DNA from: JBAZWE01 sp041658605
GTDB taxonomy: Bacteria > Actinomycetota > Thermoleophilia > BMS3ABIN01
Direction: 5' to 3'
NCBI GenBank assembly: GCA_041658605.1
Contig: JBAZZU010000039.1
Coordinates: 1 to 17,672 of the forward strand
DNA length: 17,672 nucleotides
Positions 14,770 to 17,672 of the stretch are shown piece by piece. The notes beneath the pieces are model-generated. The model was not told the DNA's origin. It did not search any database and was given only the letters and a program-made list of their open reading frames with translations. Position 1 is the first letter of the stretch; the number at the start of each line of letters is the position of its first letter. Position numbers and translations under genes: made by a program.

Positions 14770-15458
14770 CGCGCCCGCTTCTCCGCGTAGATGTAGATGT
14801 CGTTGAGCGACGGCAGCTTCGAGAGCCGCAGCGCGTTCCAGGTCCTGCCCACGGGCCGGACCGAATAGACAAAGGCGTTGCCGTGTCTGGATATCCTCAC
14901 GTTCTCAAAGCTACCGGCCAGCAGCAGCCGCATCTTCTTTTCCGTGATGTTCATCATGCCCTTCTCTATTTCCCAGATCCTCCTGAGTTTATGCCAGATG
15001 ATATAGATGAACTGGTAGGAGACCGGCTCGGGACCGAAGAGCATGACGCCACCGTCGTTCAGCATGGACGCGACCTGTTCGAAAAAAGAGCCGATGTCCT
15101 GCAGGTGGTGCAGCACCGCGGAGCCGTAGACCAGGTCGTAACCGCCCTCAAGCGACATGTTGTCGGCGTCGCCGACGCTGACGTCCAGTCCGAGCTTGCG
15201 GGCCATCTCCACATTCTTCTCGCTGATGTCAAAACCCTCGAAGCTGCTTTCGGGATAGCGCTCCCACATCTTCTTCATCAGCATGCCGTTGCCGCAGCCG
15301 ACTTCCAGCACGCGTCCGCCAGGACGAAAGCGGTCACCCAGAATCGAGACTATCTCCTCGAAGTAGAAACCCCTGATGCTCTCCTCCATGGCGGGCGAAG
15401 CCAGCGTCTTGAATTCCTCGTCGTAGAAATCCTTCTGGTCTTTTGAGGTTACGTTCAA
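14766..15458 (-). CDS. Class I SAM-dependent methyltransferase
   Basis: This 230-aa protein starts at TTG (15458), with GGAG about 9 bases before it. Motif I is VLEVGCGNG at 50-58, the strand-2 acid is in FDIS at 76-79 (D77), GDADN sits at 96-100, and YDLVYGSAVLHHL at 107-119 is the usual post-II segment. MLNDGGVMLFGPE corresponds to motif III. The C-terminal part (HKLRRIWEIEKGMMNITEKK) is variable and should set substrate choice. It is a different methyltransferase type from the one at 11698 and probably O-methylates a sugar or lipid-linked intermediate. There is a 39-bp gap to the upstream GT2 gene with no clear promoter, so it is probably part of the same operon. Confidence 0.87.
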   Translation of the reverse strand: MNVTSKDQKDFYDEEFKTLASPAMEESIRGFYFEEIVSILGDRFRPGGRVLEVGCGNGMLMKKMWERYPESSFEGFDISEKNVEMARKLGLDVSVGDADNMSLEGGYDLVYGSAVLHHLQDIGSFFEQVASMLNDGGVMLFGPEPVSYQFIYIIWHKLRRIWEIEKGMMNITEKKMRLLLAGSFENVRISRHGNAFVYSVRPVGRTWNALRLSKLPSLNDIYIYAEKRAR

Positions 15459-15497
15459 AGCGGCCGTCTCCGGCTGGTGGGGGGAGTAGACAAGTCT

Positions 15498-16211
15498 CTA
15501 CTGGACCCGGGGGGCATGCCGGCGCGAGGCGACGACCGCCAGGGCCAGCAGCACCTTTACCATGTAGTAGACGGAGCGGAAGAAGTTTATCGAAGACCTG
15601 CCGCCCGAGCGCGGCCTCATCTGAACGGGAATCTCCATGATGCGGCAGCGCGCCATGTGCACAAGCAGCAGGGCCTCGACTTCCGGGTAGTCGCGCGGGT
15701 AATCGTCGGCGAACTGCTCGATGAGCTTCCTGTTTATGGCCCGAAAGCCGGAAGTGGCGTCCGTGATCTTCTGTCTCAGTATCAGCGAGAGTATCTTTGA
15801 AAAAAGGGCGGTCCCGGCGCGGCGGCCGGATGAGCCGTCATAGCCGCTGTCGACCAGGTAACGGGAGCCGACCGCGATGTCACTCTCCCCTGCGATCACG
15901 GGCTGCAGCAGTTTTTCCAGCCAGCCCGCGTCGTGCTGCCCGTCTCCATCCACCTGAACGGCGATATCGTAGCCCTCCCGCCGCGCGAATCCGAAGCCCG
16001 CCTGCATGGTGGCGCCGATGCCGAGGTTGAAGGGCAGGGTCAGCAGCTCGACTCCCTCGCCAAGGGCGATGCCGCCCGTGTTGTCGCTGGAGCCGTCGTC
16101 AACGACGACGATATCCGCATACCCGTGCGAGCGTACATCGGCGATGACGCCTGCGAGGCTCGCGGCCTCGTTGTGCGCGGGTATGATTATCAGGATCCTA
16201 GGAATTTCCAT
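15498..16211 (-). CDS. Polyprenyl-phosphate sugar synthase-like GT2 (DPM1 type)
   Basis: This 237-aa protein starts at ATG, overlapping the YbhN-like gene by 14 bp. It shows the compact DPM1/polyprenyl-phosphate glycosyltransferase layout: IIIPAHNEAASL at 8-19, VVDDGSSDNT at 36-45, NLGIGATMQAGF at 62-73, QVDGDGQHD at 86-94 and TDATSGFRAINR at 150-161. These enzymes move mannose, glucose or another sugar from a nucleotide donor to polyprenyl phosphate on the cytoplasmic face. It has no long C-terminal membrane domain, only a hydrophobic stretch at about 214-228, so flipping must be done by another protein. The neighbouring YbhN-like and DUF2304 membrane proteins are candidates. Its product could feed the DUF2142 enzyme. 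Confidence 0.86.
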   Translation of the reverse strand: MEIPRILIIIPAHNEAASLAGVIADVRSHGYADIVVVDDGSSDNTGGIALGEGVELLTLPFNLGIGATMQAGFGFARREGYDIAVQVDGDGQHDAGWLEKLLQPVIAGESDIAVGSRYLVDSGYDGSSGRRAGTALFSKILSLILRQKITDATSGFRAINRKLIEQFADDYPRDYPEVEALLLVHMARCRIMEIPVQMRPRSGGRSSINFFRSVYYMVKVLLALAVVASRRHAPRVQ

Positions 16212-17208
16212 GAGCCTCGCCGCTTTCCGGTACCGGCACTGAATGATCGAACAGGTAAAAGACGCCGCCAGCCAGGCTGACCACGGTTATGACGATGAAG
16301 CTCAGCAAAGCCATCGACAGGGCCTCCGCTTCGGCGACGTTGACCAGGCTGAAAAGCGCCACCCAGGCAACCTCTCTCACGCCCAGGCCGTTCAGCGAAA
16401 CCGGCAGCATGCTGACGGCCAGGACAATGGGAATGAATAAAAAATAATATATTACCGGCACTTCGATTCCCAGCGACAGCGCCAGTACATAGATGGTAAC
16501 CACCGTCAGGCACTGGTATGCGAGCGAGATCGCCATCACCCACGCCATCGTTCCCCGGTGCTGATTGTAGCTGTGCAGCGAGAGCCAGAGGCTGCGCGCG
16601 TGCCGCCTCATCCCCATCGGGTCGCGCCTCAGCAGCGGCAGGCCCGACAGCGTCCGCGCCGCCCGCTCGCTGACGATTAGGCCGATCAGGAGCACAGCTG
16701 CCACGAACATGACGACGACCAGCGCCGACATCCAGGGTTCGAGGAGCCGGAGCTCAAAGCCGGCCGCGATGAGCGCCATCGCCAGCAGCGCGAACGCGGA
16801 ACTGGCCCGGTCGACCACTACGGAGCCGGTAGCCTCAACTCCGCGTCCCGTTTGGCGCGAGAGCTTGAACGCCTTGACCACGTCGCCGCCCATGCTGCTG
16901 AGCAGGAAGTTGTTGAAAAATAGTCCGATGTAGAAAAGCGAAGTCAGGTAGAAGAAAGACGCGGACACCTCGCGGGCCCTGAGGATTAGCCGCCACTTGA
17001 AGATGCTGACCATGTTGGCAACGAGCAGCAGGGCTGTTCCCAGCAACAGCAGCCCCGGATCGACGTCGCGCAGTATCTGCACGACTTTCTGGAGGTCCAG
17101 CTTCCACAGCAGCAACCCCAGGATGATGATGCTGACCGCCGCCCTCAGCAGCTTCGAGCGAAACAGCGCCCTGATCCCGCCGCGCTTTTCCGCTTCAGGA
17201 AGGCTCAT
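16198..17208 (-). CDS. YbhN/UPF0104-type membrane protein (lysylphosphatidylglycerol synthase TM-domain family)
   Basis: This protein has 336 aa from ATG 17208, which has GAAGG 8 bases upstream and overlaps the DUF2304 gene by 14 bp; GTG 17232 and ATG 17223 are in-frame alternatives adding 8 or 5 residues. About eight hydrophobic segments are visible. Family signatures are NNFLLSSMGGDVVKAFKLSR at 99-118 and LPVSLNGLGVRE at 268-279. The family covers the flippase half of MprF and many stand-alone proteins of unproven role found near lipid-linked sugar synthesis. It lacks the soluble aminoacyl-transferase half of MprF. Sitting between DUF2304 and a polyprenyl-phosphate sugar synthase, it is a candidate for lipid-sugar flipping or transport (inference). 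Confidence 0.85.
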   Translation of the reverse strand: MSLPEAEKRGGIRALFRSKLLRAAVSIIILGLLLWKLDLQKVVQILRDVDPGLLLLGTALLLVANMVSIFKWRLILRAREVSASFFYLTSLFYIGLFFNNFLLSSMGGDVVKAFKLSRQTGRGVEATGSVVVDRASSAFALLAMALIAAGFELRLLEPWMSALVVVMFVAAVLLIGLIVSERAARTLSGLPLLRRDPMGMRRHARSLWLSLHSYNQHRGTMAWVMAISLAYQCLTVVTIYVLALSLGIEVPVIYYFLFIPIVLAVSMLPVSLNGLGVREVAWVALFSLVNVAEAEALSMALLSFIVITVVSLAGGVFYLFDHSVPVPESGEAHGNS

Positions 17209-17605
17209 CGGGGATGCCTTCATCTCCCTCACGCCGCAGCCTGTCCTCGCGCTCTTTCCTTAAGTCGCGGTCCAGCAGCGCCAGCTTCTGCGCCAGTATC
17301 TTGCTCTGGTCGGTAAGCCTCGATACAAGCATCGAAAAATGCAGCGCCATGCCAAAAAGAAAGAGCAGGGCCAGCAGAAAAAGGGCGTTGGAAGGCAGGG
17401 AGATGCCGATGGCCGAAGAAACTGTGCTCAGCAGACCTTCCCAGACGGCGAGCAGCAGGATCACCGCGACCGTCAGGAACCAGAGCAGCGAATACTGCTC
17501 CTTGAGCTTCTTCTTCCGGATCAGCTGAAAAATGACAGCGGCAAGCGAGAAGCCGATCACCAGCGCCACGATCTGTATCCTGCTTAAGGGGATATCATCG
17601 AACAT
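17195..17605 (-). CDS. DUF2304 membrane protein
   Basis: This 136-aa protein has three hydrophobic segments (about 10-29, 38-55 and 70-94) followed by a charged coiled-coil tail (about 95-130, rich in Asp, Lys, Arg and Glu). The segments IQIVALVIGFSL and EQYSLLWFLTVAVILLL match the DUF2304 family as I know it. Function is unknown; family members are repeatedly found beside GT2 genes of the polyprenyl-phosphate type, which fits here. It is the first gene of the minus-strand operon. No Shine-Dalgarno sequence precedes its ATG, and a -10 element sits 6 bases upstream, so it may be translated from a leaderless message. The tail could bind a cytoplasmic glycosyltransferase. Confidence 0.82.
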   Translation of the reverse strand: MFDDIPLSRIQIVALVIGFSLAAVIFQLIRKKKLKEQYSLLWFLTVAVILLLAVWEGLLSTVSSAIGISLPSNALFLLALLFLFGMALHFSMLVSRLTDQSKILAQKLALLDRDLRKEREDRLRREGDEGIPDEPS

Positions 17606-17611
17606 GCTGAT

Positions 17612-17641
17612 ATTCTATAGAAAAACAGGGAAGCGGGACAA
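17612..17641 (-). promoter_or_regulatory. Promoter of the minus-strand operon
   Basis: Read on the minus strand: -35 TTGTCC (17641-17636), an 18-bp spacer, and -10 TAGAAT (17617-17612), also readable as TATAGA with a 16-bp spacer. TAGAAT matches the TANNNT consensus used at many actinobacterial promoters. From TAGAAT the expected start of transcription falls on or next to the A of the ATG at 17605, giving a leaderless transcript. Confidence 0.55.
17613..17622. repeat. Palindromic -10 region, possible bidirectional promoter core
   Basis: TTCTATAGAA is a perfect 10-bp palindrome, so TATAGA reads on both strands. It lies between the DUF2304 start (minus) and an ATG at 17641 (plus), each a short distance away. 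Symmetric -10 elements can drive transcription both ways. No good plus-strand -35 is visible. Confidence 0.45.
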
Positions 17642-17672
17642 TGACGGAAGCTTATAGCGAGAATACGAGGGC
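17641..17672 (+). CDS. Possible start of a divergent gene, cut by the window end
   Basis: ATG at 17641 opens a frame that reads MTEAYSENTR and continues to the window edge. AGGGAAG lies about 7 bases upstream, a fair ribosome site, and TATAGA at 17616-17621 would place a transcript start near 17628. Only ten codons are visible, so the product cannot be named. Confidence 0.4.
   Translation, partial: MTEAYSENTR

Noticed and set aside
15485..15500. GTAGA-CAAGTC-TCTAC palindrome-like sequence at the end of the DPM1-like gene
   Set aside because: A five-pair stem overlapping the stop codon with no T-run. It lies inside an operon and is too weak to call a terminator or attenuator.
1..17672. tRNA, rRNA, CRISPR arrays, insertion sequences, transposase genes and attachment sites
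   Set aside because: I looked for cloverleaf-like segments, regularly spaced repeats, terminal inverted repeats and transposase motifs on both strands and saw none. Reading by eye can miss weak or degenerate examples.

Overview
The window is about 17.7 kb of GC-rich DNA (roughly 60% or slightly more by eye), tightly packed with genes for building, modifying and exporting a surface polysaccharide. GTG and TTG starts, 4-bp start/stop overlaps, a SpoIID/LytB-type protein and a DUF2304 / YbhN-like / GT2 set would all fit a high-GC, deep-branching bacterium, possibly Actinobacteriota. No marker gene here settles the taxonomy, and the cell-envelope type is unknown.

Layout. Positions 2-880 (+) hold the 3' part of a SpoIID/LytB-domain gene. 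After a ~150 bp gap with a possible promoter comes a plus-strand run (1037-8532): an ABC-2 polysaccharide-export permease (Wzm-like), its ATPase with a C-terminal sugar-binding domain (Wzt-like), a GT4 glycosyltransferase, a protein with two GT2 domains, a DUF2142 membrane protein of GT-C type, and a membrane-anchored extracytoplasmic protein of unknown function. A second plus-strand block (8620-12387), perhaps with its own promoter, encodes an 841-aa protein (degenerate methyltransferase + GT2 + GT4), a small coiled-coil protein and an intact class I methyltransferase.

A hairpin at 12392-12413 separates this from a convergent minus-strand operon (17605 down to 12416). In transcription order it encodes a DUF2304 membrane protein, a YbhN/UPF0104-type membrane protein, a polyprenyl-phosphate-sugar-synthase-like GT2, a methyltransferase and two rhamnosyltransferase-like GT2 enzymes. 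At the right edge a palindromic -10 region lies between this operon and the first codons of a possible divergent plus-strand gene.

How it may work together (inference): cytoplasmic GT2 and GT4 enzymes assemble a glycan on a lipid carrier, methyltransferases modify it, and Wzm/Wzt exports it, with the Wzt C-terminal domain recognising a terminal mark. The DPM1-like GT2, YbhN-like, DUF2304 and DUF2142 proteins suggest a second, lipid-phosphate-sugar-dependent route acting outside the membrane. No initiating sugar-phosphate transferase, nucleotide-sugar synthesis gene, Wzx flippase or Wzy polymerase is visible, so the pathway must use genes elsewhere. The most unusual points are the methyltransferase domain that has lost its SAM-binding loop yet clearly matches the intact enzyme two genes downstream, and the possible split chain-termination module around it.
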